A program made the position numbers and the translations under genes. From Synechococcus sp. CBW1002 (lineage in GTDB: Bacteria; Cyanobacteriota; Cyanobacteriia; PCC-6307; Cyanobiaceae): a DNA stretch of 64,000 nucleotides. Under the pieces are notes generated by a model that searched no databases, was not told where the DNA came from, and saw nothing but the letters and a program-made list of their open reading frames with translations. This document shows, piece after piece, positions 8,477 through 16,542 of the stretch (the stretch's first letter is position 1; every line of letters begins with the position of its first letter). The stretch spans positions 3,658,001 through 3,722,000 of the forward strand of contig NZ_CP060398.1 of assembly GCF_015840915.1 (NCBI RefSeq), read 5' to 3'.

Positions 8477-9664
8477 ATGTCTCCCGCCCCAGGCCGTGTC
8501 GCCGCCAGCGAAGCCACAGCGCCCCTGCAGGATCCGGCGACCGTGGCAACGACGGAGCCGCTGCCCTCAGGCCTGCCAGTCACGATCCTGACCGGCTTCC
8601 TCGGCGCCGGCAAAACCACCTTGTTGAATCACATCCTCTCCAATCAGCAGGGGGTGAAGACGGCCGTTCTGGTGAACGAGTTCGGTGAAATCGGCATCGA
8701 TAATGATCTCGTCGTCACCACCGGTGAAGACATGGTCGAGCTCAGCAACGGTTGCATCTGCTGCTCGATTAACGGTGAACTGCTCGAGGCCGTGTACCGC
8801 ATCCTCGATCGTCCTGACCCCGTCGATTACCTGGTGGTTGAAACCACAGGTCTGGCCGATCCTCTGCCGGTGGCGATGACCTTCCTCGGCAGCGATCTGC
8901 GCGAGCAGACCCGCCTCGATTCGATCATCACCCTGGTGGATGCGGAGAACTTCGGCGAAGAGATTCTGGCCGGAGAAGTGGGTCGCGCCCAGATCGTCTA
9001 CAGCGACATGCTGCTGCTGAACAAATGCGATCTGGTGGAGGAAGAGCGGCTCGCCGAGCTGGAACGGCAACTACGCACGATCAAGACCGATGCCCGGATT
9101 CTCAGATCGGTGAAGGGGGAAGTGCCACTGCCTCTGCTGCTCAGCGTGGGCCTGTTCGAAAGCGACAAAGTGGCGACCAGCCAGCAGGCGGAGCAGGAGC
9201 GGGCCGCCGCTGCGGCGGATCACGACGCCTGTGATCACGAACACGGCCATTGCGTGCACGATCACACCGAGCACGATCACAACCATCACAGTCATGCCGA
9301 TCACGGCCACGGCGGGCATCACCATGATCACGGCGCCCACCCCGATCATCTGGCGATCGAAGGGTTCACCTCCCTGTCCTTCGCTGCCGATGGTCCATTT
9401 GCCCTGCGCAAGTTCCAGAATTTTCTCGACAACCAGCTGCCTGGCAGTGTGTTTCGTGCCAAAGGGATCCTCTGGTTCAACGAAAGTGAGCGGCGCCACG
9501 TGTTCCACCTGGCCGGCAAGCGCTTTTCCATCGATGACAGCGACTGGCCCAGTGATGAGCGCAAGAATCAGATCGTGCTGATTGGCCGCGATCTCGACCA
9601 CACCCGCCTGCGTCAGCAACTCCAGGCCTGCGTGGCCAAACATGCCGGCAAGGGCTTCGCCTGA
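8477..9664 (+). CDS. COG0523/CobW-family metallochaperone GTPase with His-rich loop
   Basis: 395 residues. The G domain has the Walker A motif GFLGAGKTT (about 39-47), VNEFGEIGID, the metal-binding CICC signature (about 94-97), ETTGLADP and the NKCD base-specificity motif. A strongly His/Asp-rich loop (about residues 248-290, for example HEHGHCVHDHTEHDHNHH) separates it from the C-terminal CobW_C domain. Such loops are typical of zinc-trafficking COG0523 proteins; some relatives handle cobalt or nickel. HupE, a candidate nickel/cobalt permease, is encoded next, so nickel or cobalt delivery cannot be excluded. Confidence 0.9.
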   Translation: MSPAPGRVAASEATAPLQDPATVATTEPLPSGLPVTILTGFLGAGKTTLLNHILSNQQGVKTAVLVNEFGEIGIDNDLVVTTGEDMVELSNGCICCSINGELLEAVYRILDRPDPVDYLVVETTGLADPLPVAMTFLGSDLREQTRLDSIITLVDAENFGEEILAGEVGRAQIVYSDMLLLNKCDLVEEERLAELERQLRTIKTDARILRSVKGEVPLPLLLSVGLFESDKVATSQQAEQERAAAAADHDACDHEHGHCVHDHTEHDHNHHSHADHGHGGHHHDHGAHPDHLAIEGFTSLSFAADGPFALRKFQNFLDNQLPGSVFRAKGILWFNESERRHVFHLAGKRFSIDDSDWPSDERKNQIVLIGRDLDHTRLRQQLQACVAKHAGKGFA

Positions 9665-9952
9665 GATCGGCAGCCAGAGCGGCAGCGGCGGGGCTGACTC
9701 CCTGGCGCTCTCAGCACCACTGTCTCCATTGCTGCGATGCCCTGTGACAGCAGGCGAGATACTGGTTTCAGTCCTTTCTCTCGACGTGCTGTCCCTTGGC
9801 TGCCATCACCAGCCCTGATTTCTGCCGACACTGACCCTGCACTGACACATCTGCCGGCCCGATCCATGCAGGCCATGGATGCATGGATGGGACCAGCCTC
9901 CCTGAACACCACTCGCCCCTCCCCAACCGCGCTGGCGCGGACAGAGTCATCC

Positions 9953-10537
9953 ATGCTTCTGCCCCCCTCAATCCGCCGATCCCTGCTGCCGGCCGCGGCG
10001 GCAGGCCTTGGCCTCAGCCTTCTCTCGGCCCTGCCCGCTTCCGCCCACGGCGTCGCCGATGCAGGCTTCGGCAGTGGCTTCACCCATCCCCTGCTCGGCT
10101 TGGACCATCTCCTGCTGTTGCTGGGAGTTGGGGCCGCAGCCTCCTGCATCGGCTCCGGTCTCCTGGTGTTCGCCCTGGTCGGCGCGGCAATCGGTGCTGT
10201 GATCGGCACTGGCGGCGCCCAGGTCCCACTGGCCGAAACCCTGGCGGCTCTTGCCGTTTCCGGTGTGGGTGCCTTGATCCTGCAGGTTCAGCGTCGTTCC
10301 AGGCCGCCCGCCCTGGCGCTGGTCGGAGGTCCAGTGGCCGTGGCCATCCATGCTCTGCTGCATGGCCAGGAGGCCAGCGGTGCCCTGACCTGGTGGCTGG
10401 GGGTGGGACTGGCCTCCAGCGCTGTGGTGGCTGGCTCCTTCCTGGCGGTCCGCCGTCTTCCGAAAGGCTGGACGGCGCGACTGGCCCTGCTGCTCACCCT
10501 GGCGGGCGGCGTGCTGGCCCTGGCGCCCCTGAGCTGA
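9953..10537 (+). CDS. hupE: HupE/UreJ-family nickel or cobalt permease
   Basis: About 194 residues from the ATG at 9953; the open frame runs upstream, but the signal peptide begins here. A signal-like helix ends ALPASAHG. It is followed by the HupE/UreJ metal motif THPLLGLDHLLLLL (the HPxxGxDH signature) and six hydrophobic segments in total. The family imports Ni(II) or Co(II). Nickel is a plausible substrate because this window also encodes LarC, HypA/HypB and a nickel-type guanidine hydrolase. The 288 bp upstream hold no recognisable cobalamin or nickel riboswitch. Confidence 0.85.
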   Translation: MLLPPSIRRSLLPAAAAGLGLSLLSALPASAHGVADAGFGSGFTHPLLGLDHLLLLLGVGAAASCIGSGLLVFALVGAAIGAVIGTGGAQVPLAETLAALAVSGVGALILQVQRRSRPPALALVGGPVAVAIHALLHGQEASGALTWWLGVGLASSAVVAGSFLAVRRLPKGWTARLALLLTLAGGVLALAPLS

Positions 10538-10621
10538 GATCCCAAGGCAGGAAAACCGCCATGTCGGCTACACCCACCCTGTTCAGCGTGGCTACGCTGA
10601 GCCGAACACGCACCGGATGCC

Positions 10622-10765
10622 ATGGCTGAACTGCTTGTCTTCACCGGAGTGCTCGCACTGTTCGGTCTCGCCTTCTGGCTCACGGCAGACTCCGACGACG
10701 ACAGTGGTGGCGGCGGTCTGATGCAGCCGGTGCTGGTTCCCATCCCGGTGCGCCGTCAACGCTGA
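10622..10765 (+). CDS. 47-residue single-pass membrane micro-protein
   Basis: ATG at 10622, TGA at 10763-10765. The translation has one hydrophobic helix (FTGVLALFGLAFWL), then an acidic/Gly turn (DSDDDSGGGG), then a Pro/Arg-rich tail (QPVLVPIPVRRQR). The neat domain layout and the placement between hupE and futA argue that it is real. I recognise no family. A terminator-like hairpin follows at 10803-10832. Confidence 0.5.
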   Translation: MAELLVFTGVLALFGLAFWLTADSDDDSGGGGLMQPVLVPIPVRRQR

Positions 10766-10802
10766 ATCCCGGCACGAACCATCCGTTTCTGCAGATCCCT
10801 CC

Positions 10803-10832
10803 GGCCCGGCGTGACCAATGTCACGTCGGGCC
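10803..10832 (+). terminator. Hairpin between micro-protein gene and futA
   Basis: GGCCCGGCGTGAC, loop CAAT, GTCACGTCGGGCC: a 13-bp stem with one mismatch. It is followed only by GCTTCATTTGTGT, so the U-run is weak. Probably a terminator for the upstream genes; it could also act in the futA leader. Confidence 0.5.
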
Positions 10833-10917
10833 GCTTCATTTGTGTCGTGGTCTCTGCAGAACTGCTGCGTAGGGTCCGCCAACAACGTTCGGATCTTCAG
10901 CGCAGGTCCCTTTTTCC

Positions 10918-11979
10918 ATGTCTCGCAGCAATCAACCCCGCCGTCCGGTTTCCGTCCCTGTGATCGCTGGGCTTGTGGCCCTGCTGGCCGTGGCGGCGGG
11001 GGCCGCCGTGGTCGTCCGTCGGATGGGCCGCACTCCGGTGCAGGAACTCGGGGTCTACTCCGGCCGTCACTACAACACCGACAAGGAGCTCTACCGCCGC
11101 TTCACCGAGCAGACCGGCATCCGGGTGCGCCTGCTGGAAGGCAAGGACGATGCCCTGATCGAACGGGTTCGCACCGAAGGAGCCAACAGTCCGGCCGATG
11201 TGCTGGTGCTTGTGGATGCTGCCCGCCTTGACAAGGCCGCGGGCATGGATCTGTTCCAGCCGGTGAGCTCCAAGCAGCTGGATCGCGATGTGCCCGCCAA
11301 CCTCCGCGATCCGCAGGGCCGCTGGTTCGCACTCACCCGTCGAGTACGCATGGTCGTGGTGAATCCAGCCATGGTGGATCCAGCCACAATTCGCACCTAT
11401 GCCGATCTGGCCAAGCCCGCCCTCCAAGGCAAACTCTGCCTGCGCAACAACCGCAGCGTCTACAACCAATCCCTGGTGGCCGATCAGCTGATTCAACGGG
11501 GTGAACCGGCCACGGTCAGCTGGATCAAGGGCATGGTGGCCAATGTCAGCCAACCCTTCTACACCTCCGACACCCCCCTGGCCCGGGCGGTGGCCAAAGG
11601 AGAGTGTGGCGTGGCCTTGGTGAACAGCTACTACGTGGGTCGCATGCTCGCCGGTCTCAGCGGCGAAGCGGATCAGTCCCTGGCCAAGCAGCTCAAGGTC
11701 GTGTTCCCCGACCCGGCTCATGTGAACGTCAGCGGGGCCGGCGTGACCCGGAACTCAACCCAGGCGGAGGCCGCCACCCGTCTGATCGAGTTCCTGGCGT
11801 CCCCCAGCGGCGGTGAGGGCTATGCCGAGGCCAATTTTGAATATCCGCTCAAGGGTTACGGCAGCAGTGCAATCCTCAAGGACTTCGGACCATTCCGAGA
11901 TGATGGGGTCTCGGTGCAGCAGATGGGCGAGAAGAACCGAAAGGCCGTGGAGTTGATGCAGGCCAACGGCTGGTCATGA
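10918..11979 (+). CDS. futA: Ferric-iron ABC transporter substrate-binding protein (FutA/IdiA family)
   Basis: 353 residues. The N-terminus (residues 15-33) is a hydrophobic export or anchor helix without a clear lipobox. The mature part starts LGVYSGRHYNTDKELY, whose His and Tyr are conserved Fe(III) ligands in FutA. The pair in NSYYVGRM (about residues 236-239) supplies the further Tyr ligands. The protein captures ferric iron in the periplasm and delivers it to FutB, encoded 21 bp downstream. No FutC ATPase gene is present in the window, so the ATPase must be encoded elsewhere, as is common in cyanobacteria. I could not see a convincing Fur box directly upstream. Confidence 0.93.
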   Translation: MSRSNQPRRPVSVPVIAGLVALLAVAAGAAVVVRRMGRTPVQELGVYSGRHYNTDKELYRRFTEQTGIRVRLLEGKDDALIERVRTEGANSPADVLVLVDAARLDKAAGMDLFQPVSSKQLDRDVPANLRDPQGRWFALTRRVRMVVVNPAMVDPATIRTYADLAKPALQGKLCLRNNRSVYNQSLVADQLIQRGEPATVSWIKGMVANVSQPFYTSDTPLARAVAKGECGVALVNSYYVGRMLAGLSGEADQSLAKQLKVVFPDPAHVNVSGAGVTRNSTQAEAATRLIEFLASPSGGEGYAEANFEYPLKGYGSSAILKDFGPFRDDGVSVQQMGEKNRKAVELMQANGWS

Positions 11980-12000
11980 TGGCTGGCGACTGAAAATTGC

Positions 12001-13611
12001 GTGGATTCTTTCTTGCCTGCCGTTGCTTCAGGCTCGGTGGCCCCCGAGACCGAGCTAGGTCCAGGTCCGCCATCGCCCGTCGATCACCTTGAGAGCAGAC
12101 CACCGCGGCGATTGCTCCTCGGGCTGGCGGTCTGGCTGATCTGCCTCCTCGCCCTCGCCCCACTGATCGGCCTTGTCCAGTTCGCCTTCTCCGGCGCTGC
12201 CGCGCAGCCTCTGGATCTGGGGCCCGGCGGCCTGTTGCAGCTGGGTAACACCCTGACCCTGCTGCTGCTGGTCGGTGTGATCGGCGCCGTTCTCGGCACC
12301 ACCACCGGATGGCTCACGGCCAGTTGCAGCTTCCCAGGACGGCGCTGGCTTGCCATTGCCCAACTGTTGCCCCTGGCTACTCCGGCCTACCTGCTGGCCG
12401 CCACCCTGGTGGATCTGGGCAGCCGCAACGGTTTGCGCGTGCATGGCCTGGCCTGGTCTGTGCTGGTGCTCACCTTGAGCACATACAGCTACGTCTTCCT
12501 GCTCGGCAGCGAGAGTTTTGCCGTGAGTGGACGCCGCCAGATCGAGGCGGCCCGCAGCCTTGGCGTGGGCCCCTGGGGCAGCTTTCGCCGGGTGGCCCTG
12601 CCAATGGCCCTGCCATCGATCGGGGCAGGCATCGCCCTGAGCGGCATGGAGGTCGTCAATGAGCTGGGAGCCGTGGAACTGCTCGGCGTTCCCACCCTCT
12701 CGGTGGGGATCCTGCAACGCTGGCAGAACGATGGTGATCCGCAGGGCGCCGTGGGGCTGGCCCTTGCCGCTCTGGTGATCGTGAGTGTGCTGGTCGGAGC
12801 CGAGCGGCAGCTCCGCCACCGCAGCCGTCGCTGGGGGATGGGCTCGCCGGGAGACCGGCTGCAGCCCTGGCCCCTGAGCGGCTGGCGGGCCGCTCTGGCC
12901 CAGGTGATCACCCTGTCGCCCCCCCTGCTGGCACTGGGATTTCCCCTGCTCTGGGCCGTGTCGAGCTGGGATCAGATGCACGGCGAATCGATCCAAGACC
13001 TGATCGCCCTGACCCTGCGCAGCTTCGCTCTGGCCCTGCTGGCGGCGCTGCTCACGGTCGCAGCTGGCCTGGTGCTGGCCATCTCCAAACGCTGGATTCC
13101 CCAGGTGCTGCTGCGCCGGATCACCTTTCTGGCCGGCATGGGCTACGCCGTGCCGGGGGCCGTGCTGGCCCTGGCCCTGATGCTGCTGGGCGGGCCCTGG
13201 GCCTTGAGTCCCCTGTTGCTGCTGGTCTGGGGCTATGCCGATCGCTTTCTGGCGGTGGCCAAGGGTGGACTGGATGCGGGGCTTGAGCGCATTCCCCCCA
13301 GTGTCGATGAGGCTGCCACCGGCCTGGGATGCAGTTGGCTCAAGGTGCTGCAGCGGGTCCACCTGCCGCTGCTGCGTGGTCCACTGCTGGTGGGAGCTCT
13401 GCTGGTGTTTGTCGACACCGTGAAGGAACTGCCTCTCACCTTCGCGTTACGCCCCTTCGATTTCGACACCCTCTCGGTGCGGGTGTATCAGTACGCCAGC
13501 GATGAACGGGTGGGGGCAGCCCTGGTACCGGCCCTGCTGATCCTGCTGCTCGGGCTGGCGGCAGCCATGGCCCTGGTCCCCACCCTGGAACGGCAGCGGG
13601 GTCCGCACTAA
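12001..13611 (+). CDS. futB: Ferric-iron ABC transporter permease FutB
   Basis: 536 residues from a GTG start; no in-frame ATG occurs before the membrane domain. It has two tandem six-helix BPD_transp_1 modules. EAA-type loops are seen in EAARSLGVGPWGSFRRVALP (first half) and DEAATGLGCSWLKVLQRVHL (second half), which contact the ATPase. The fused two-module form is characteristic of FbpB/FutB iron permeases. It lies just downstream of futA. Its stop overlaps the stop of a convergent small Cys-rich gene by 2 bp. Confidence 0.93.
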   Translation: MDSFLPAVASGSVAPETELGPGPPSPVDHLESRPPRRLLLGLAVWLICLLALAPLIGLVQFAFSGAAAQPLDLGPGGLLQLGNTLTLLLLVGVIGAVLGTTTGWLTASCSFPGRRWLAIAQLLPLATPAYLLAATLVDLGSRNGLRVHGLAWSVLVLTLSTYSYVFLLGSESFAVSGRRQIEAARSLGVGPWGSFRRVALPMALPSIGAGIALSGMEVVNELGAVELLGVPTLSVGILQRWQNDGDPQGAVGLALAALVIVSVLVGAERQLRHRSRRWGMGSPGDRLQPWPLSGWRAALAQVITLSPPLLALGFPLLWAVSSWDQMHGESIQDLIALTLRSFALALLAALLTVAAGLVLAISKRWIPQVLLRRITFLAGMGYAVPGAVLALALMLLGGPWALSPLLLLVWGYADRFLAVAKGGLDAGLERIPPSVDEAATGLGCSWLKVLQRVHLPLLRGPLLVGALLVFVDTVKELPLTFALRPFDFDTLSVRVYQYASDERVGAALVPALLILLLGLAAAMALVPTLERQRGPH

Positions 13612-13763
13612 TCGCGGCCGCAGCGGCACTGACCGCCTTTCCATTTGGAGCATTTCGACTTCTTGCAGCCTTTCTTCTTGGCGACACGCAGAGTCTTGAC
13701 ACGCGCAACCGGCTCCTGAGCCTGCAGGCGTGGGTCGTCACTGGGGCCGAGAGGCTGGGACAT
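13608..13763 (-). CDS. 51-residue Lys/Cys-rich micro-protein
   Basis: ATG at 13763, TAG at 13608-13610. The N-terminal half is polar. The C-terminal half is basic with four Cys (KKKGCKKSKCSKWKGGQCRC), spaced CxxxxC...CxC, which suggests a small zinc-ribbon or metal-thiolate site. It converges on futB and its stop codon overlaps the futB stop. It is not a shadow of futB, because only the last few bases overlap. A role in metal or redox sensing is possible but purely inferred. Confidence 0.55.
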   Translation of the reverse strand: MSQPLGPSDDPRLQAQEPVARVKTLRVAKKKGCKKSKCSKWKGGQCRCGRD

Positions 13764-13844
13764 GGCAGGAAATGGTGGAAAGGAGAACGGGGAAAGGGCG
13801 GCAACCAGAACGTCTTGCAGGTCAGCTGGGTCAGGACAGCTTGA

Positions 13845-13914
13845 TCATGACAAGCGGGTCATGACAGGCGGGTCATGACAACCGTCTTCTGACAACTGTG
13901 CTCTGACAGCCGTG
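13845..13914 (+). repeat. Five tandem copies of a 14-bp unit upstream of ferritin
   Basis: Units begin at 13845, 13859, 13873, 13887 and 13901. The first three contain TCATGACA; the last two contain the related TCTGACA. Spacers are GC-rich (AGCGGG, GGCGGG, ACCGTC). The exact 14-bp spacing is not a multiple of three, which argues against coding. The array fills part of the 311-bp gap between the Cys-rich micro-protein start and the ferritin start; I see nothing else in that gap. Confidence 0.7.
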
Positions 13915-14074
13915 ACTCGACGACTGGATGTCTGATCGCCATCGTAGGAACGTTTCCGGAGCAATTCGCCGCCGGCCAGGCCTGGTCACCTCGCCACGTA
14001 ACCAATGGCACAGGGTGGGGCATGGCCGGTCTTTGCCTGATCTGGGTACGCTGAGCTCCACTGCCAGCCAATGC

Positions 14075-14674
14075 ATGGGACCAGCTGAGACCAGCCTCAC
14101 CACCGCCGCTGAGGCGACCCTGCCAGCCATCGGCATCGGAGCCTTCCGCAGACCCGTGGCCCAGGCCATGGAACCCTCCTTGCTGGAAGCTCTGCAGGAG
14201 CATCTGATGCTGGAACTGCAGGCCAGCCTCTCCTACTGGGCCCTGGCGATCTGGTTCGGGGAGCGGGATCTGCGCGGCTTTTCCAACTACTTCAAGCTGG
14301 AATCCGAGAGTGAGCGCCAGCACGCGGCGCAGTTTGCCGATTATCTCGTCGCCCGCGGCCAGGCGGTCCCCCTGCGCGACATCCCAGCCCCCCGACAGGG
14401 ATGGATCGGCCTCGAGGAGATCCTCACGGCCGTCTTCCAGATGGAAGCCGATCTCACCACATCGCTGCAACAGATCTATGCGATGGCTGAACGATCCGGC
14501 GATACGCGTACCACTGTCTTTCTCGACCCCCTGATTCAGGGCCAGATCACCTCCGAAAATGAGGTGGCCCATCTGCTGGGTCGGGTGCGGCTCAGCCAGA
14601 ACCAACCGGCTGCCGTTCTACTGATCGATGGAGAACTGGCAGCGGGCCAGCACAGCCCAGCGCAGCTAGCCTGA
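14075..14674 (+). CDS. ftn: Bacterial-type ferritin
   Basis: About 199 residues from the ATG at 14075. After a 30-residue leader comes a four-helix ferritin domain. Ferroxidase-site residues are visible in EHLMLELQASLSYWAL (Glu) and ESESERQHAAQFADYL (ExxH). Further acidic and Gln positions occur around EEILTAVFQMEADL and QGQITSENE. It stores iron as ferric mineral after oxidising Fe(II). The leader before the helix bundle is longer than usual, so an internal start (ATG at 14168, before EPSLLEAL) cannot be ruled out. Neighbouring Crp- and Fur-family genes make an iron-responsive group. Confidence 0.9.
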   Translation: MGPAETSLTTAAEATLPAIGIGAFRRPVAQAMEPSLLEALQEHLMLELQASLSYWALAIWFGERDLRGFSNYFKLESESERQHAAQFADYLVARGQAVPLRDIPAPRQGWIGLEEILTAVFQMEADLTTSLQQIYAMAERSGDTRTTVFLDPLIQGQITSENEVAHLLGRVRLSQNQPAAVLLIDGELAAGQHSPAQLA

Positions 14675-14703
14675 TCGGAGACCGCCTGAACAGATGGCGC
14701 CGA

Positions 14704-14727
14704 ACCGGATCCAAGCTGGGGTCCGGT
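14704..14727. terminator. Hairpin between convergent ferritin and crp-operon genes
   Basis: ACCGGATCC, loop AAGCTG, GGGTCCGGT: a 9-bp stem with one mismatch. It lies 30 bp after the ferritin stop and 2 bp after the stop of the convergent small gene. It could end transcription in both directions, though neither side has a good T-run. Confidence 0.4.
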
Positions 14728-14728
14728 C

Positions 14729-15040
14729 TCAGGTACAGAGTGGACGACTGCAAAGTTCCAGCAGCAGAGCCAGGCTGATCGACTGCCTCAGGCCCTGGCG
14801 ACGGAGCACCAGACCAGTGGTGCGCAGATCCTGCAGTCGTTGCAGCAGCAACGTTCGCTCCCGCTCCAGACGGAGGATCAGCCGCTGCTCCTGCGTGGAG
14901 CCGAGCGCTGCGATCACCTGACGGCAGCGCTGGCGCACGCCATCGGCTTCGCGGCAGAGGCTTGTGATCAGGCTGTCGCTGGTCCGGTCGCTTGCGGCTG
15001 TCCCCAGCTTGGTTGGGTTAGCTGATCTGGGTGACGTCAT
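14729..15040 (-). CDS. Small helical protein co-transcribed with Crp-family regulator
   Basis: 103 residues. The start ATG lies 2 bp after the stop of the Crp-family gene, so the pair is almost certainly one transcript. The sequence is predicted all-helical with charged heptad-like segments (QEQRLILRLERERTLLLQRLQDL) and no membrane span or enzyme motif. I do not recognise the family. The order ferritin, small protein, Crp regulator suggests an iron-related role; that is inference from position. Confidence 0.65.
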   Translation of the reverse strand: MTSPRSANPTKLGTAASDRTSDSLITSLCREADGVRQRCRQVIAALGSTQEQRLILRLERERTLLLQRLQDLRTTGLVLRRQGLRQSISLALLLELCSRPLCT

Positions 15041-15042
15041 GA

Positions 15043-15636
15043 TCAGGCAGCCGCCAGAGGTGCCGATTCCACCAGTTCTGGTGCCAGGCGCAGCACCGAG
15101 GCGCCACTGGGCACCTCAATCAACCTGGCCTGGCGGATGCGGGAGATCAGGCGCGTCGTGGTGACGCGGGTAGTGCCGATCAGTTCGCCAATGCGCTCGT
15201 GGGTGAGGCGGAAGGGCAGATCACACCAGTTGCCACAGCGCCGTCCGAGGCGCCGAACCAGCAGTGACAACAGAGCGTGCAGCCGCTGCTCGGCACTACT
15301 GAGATGGCGAATGCGCAGGAGTTGCAGGGTCCACTCATTCACCGGATCGAAACCGCTGCCGGCGGCCTCGGTGTCGGTGCGGAACACCAGGGGGGTGAGA
15401 GCTTCGACGCAGACCCCTTCGCTGCAGAGACGATCCGTGCAGAGCTGGTCGCCGGGCTGGAGGAAGGCGAGGGTCATGCCTTCGGTTTCCTCGCAGGGGC
15501 AGTAGACGCGGGCAATCCCCTCGAGCACCTCGATGCAGCTGCCTTCAGCGCGCAGACCGGGATCCAGCAGCACGGTCTGACCGATGGGGACCCTCACGCT
15601 GGAGGCCGGAGCGTCGGGCAGGAAACGAAAGCTCAT
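15043..15636 (-). CDS. Crp/Fnr-family transcriptional regulator
   Basis: About 197 residues from the ATG at 15636. A short cyclic-nucleotide-binding-like beta-roll (about 12-95) lacks the full set of cAMP-contact residues, so the ligand is unknown. The C-terminal helix-turn-helix (RLTHERIGELIGTTRVTTTRLISRI) is typical Crp/NtcA type. Several Cys (VYCPCEE, CTDRLC) could sense redox or metal. Two Fur-like boxes lie 45-100 bp upstream. The linkage to ferritin supports a role in the iron response. It is shorter than canonical NtcA and is not NtcA by its recognition helix. Confidence 0.85.
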   Translation of the reverse strand: MSFRFLPDAPASSVRVPIGQTVLLDPGLRAEGSCIEVLEGIARVYCPCEETEGMTLAFLQPGDQLCTDRLCSEGVCVEALTPLVFRTDTEAAGSGFDPVNEWTLQLLRIRHLSSAEQRLHALLSLLVRRLGRRCGNWCDLPFRLTHERIGELIGTTRVTTTRLISRIRQARLIEVPSGASVLRLAPELVESAPLAAA

Positions 15637-15681
15637 GGATGGGCGTGGCCACAGGGGGCTCAGAACCGCCTGCGGGCTTAA

Positions 15682-15696
15682 TGCGAATGACTCGCA
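15682..15696 (-). promoter_or_regulatory. Fur-like box upstream of crp-family gene
   Basis: Minus strand TGCGAGTCATTCGCA matches TGAGAATCATTCTCA at 12 of 15 positions and is itself nearly palindromic. It lies about 46 bp before the crp start codon. Confidence 0.5.
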
Positions 15697-15720
15697 ACCT
15701 AAACAACAACGCCCCCTTTT

Positions 15721-15735
15721 GCAAGCGATTCTCAA
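15721..15735 (-). promoter_or_regulatory. Second, weaker Fur-like box upstream of crp-family gene
   Basis: Minus strand TTGAGAATCGCTTGC keeps the TGAGAATC half-site exactly, but the second half is degenerate. It is separated from the first box by 24 bp, compatible with cooperative Fur binding. Confidence 0.4.
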
Positions 15736-16037
15736 TAACAACTGCTAGTTGCAAGGGCGTCGGGTCATCGGGTCCGTGCGTGAGATGCGCTCAACCGTGC
15801 CATCGGTTGCCCGACGCCGTCACATCCGTACCGCCTGAGCCGCACGGTCCTTCCAACCTGAAGACGACCGACGCACCGCACCGATGTTTCGTCTTCGTGG
15901 CGACCGGGCCAGCCTGCTGGCCGCCCTCACGGCCGAGTGGGCCGATCAGCAGTTGCAGCTTCCCGGGACCTCTCCTCTCTCAGAGGCGTGGCTCTCCACC
16001 CCAGGTTCCCCGAACGGTGCAACCAGCAGGGCCGCCT

Positions 16038-16526
16038 TCAGGTCGACTCGGCGGCGCAGCTCGGACAGAGGGCGCGCACGTTGAGCACGCACTCCAACAT
16101 CCGAAAACCCTGCACCTTGGCTGCCGCTTCGCCGGCCGCCAGCACGGCACCGTTCTCGAACTCCTCGGTGCGGCCACAGCGGATGCAGACCAGATGGTGA
16201 TGATCCCGATGGGTGTCGCCGGTCAGCTCGAAGCGGCGTCCCCCTTCCGGCAGCTCCAGCTCCTGAAGCAGCCCCATGGAACTGAGCAGCCGCAGGGTTC
16301 GGTAGACGGTGGCCAGGGAGACACGCTCCCTGGCCCGGAGCAGGCTCTGGTGGACGTCTTCGGCGCTGAGGTGGGTCCCTTCGCCGATCCGCTCGAACAG
16401 GGAGAGCACCCGCTGACGCTGGGGGGTGAGGCGCTGGCCTCGGTCATGCAGGCTGCTGCGCAGGCCCGCCGCGCTGGGATCGAGGCCGGAGGGGCTGCCA
16501 AGGCCGGTGGCGGGACGGGTGGACAC
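16038..16526 (-). CDS. fur: Fur-family regulator (ferric uptake regulator or PerR type)
   Basis: 162 residues from a GTG start. The winged helix contains RLTPQRQRVLSLF and the recognition segment VSLATVYRTLRLL. The metal-binding region HRDHHHLVCIRCGRTEEFE and the second CxxC pair (CPSC) give the structural zinc site and the HHH sensory cluster typical of Fur/PerR. It is the canonical-looking copy, compared with the Zur-like protein at 1.9-2.3 kb. A 9-bp inverted repeat just upstream is probably its own operator. Iron (Fur) versus peroxide (PerR) sensing cannot be decided from sequence. Confidence 0.88.
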   Translation of the reverse strand: MSTRPATGLGSPSGLDPSAAGLRSSLHDRGQRLTPQRQRVLSLFERIGEGTHLSAEDVHQSLLRARERVSLATVYRTLRLLSSMGLLQELELPEGGRRFELTGDTHRDHHHLVCIRCGRTEEFENGAVLAAGEAAAKVQGFRMLECVLNVRALCPSCAAEST

Positions 16527-16542
16527 CGAGGCTCGACAGATC

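Larger units (their letters stand above)
15637..16037. other. Intergenic region with Fur-like boxes, no supported gene
   Basis: 401 bp between the crp start and the fur stop. The first 100 bp hold two Fur-like boxes and a short palindrome CAACTGCTAGTTG at about 15740. A 66-codon plus-strand frame from 15884 has no recognisable features and runs into the fur 3' end, so I do not call it. Confidence 0.5.

Noticed and set aside
9665-9952. Cobalamin or nickel riboswitch upstream of hupE
   Set aside because: Neither the B12-box nor other conserved aptamer blocks could be found.
12055-13362. 435-codon open frame antisense to futB
   Set aside because: Gln/His-rich composition is the mirror of a GC-rich gene; futB on the plus strand has clear permease motifs.
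15884-16084. 66-codon plus-strand frame between crp and fur
   Set aside because: Arg/Ser-rich, no motif, overlaps the fur 3' end.
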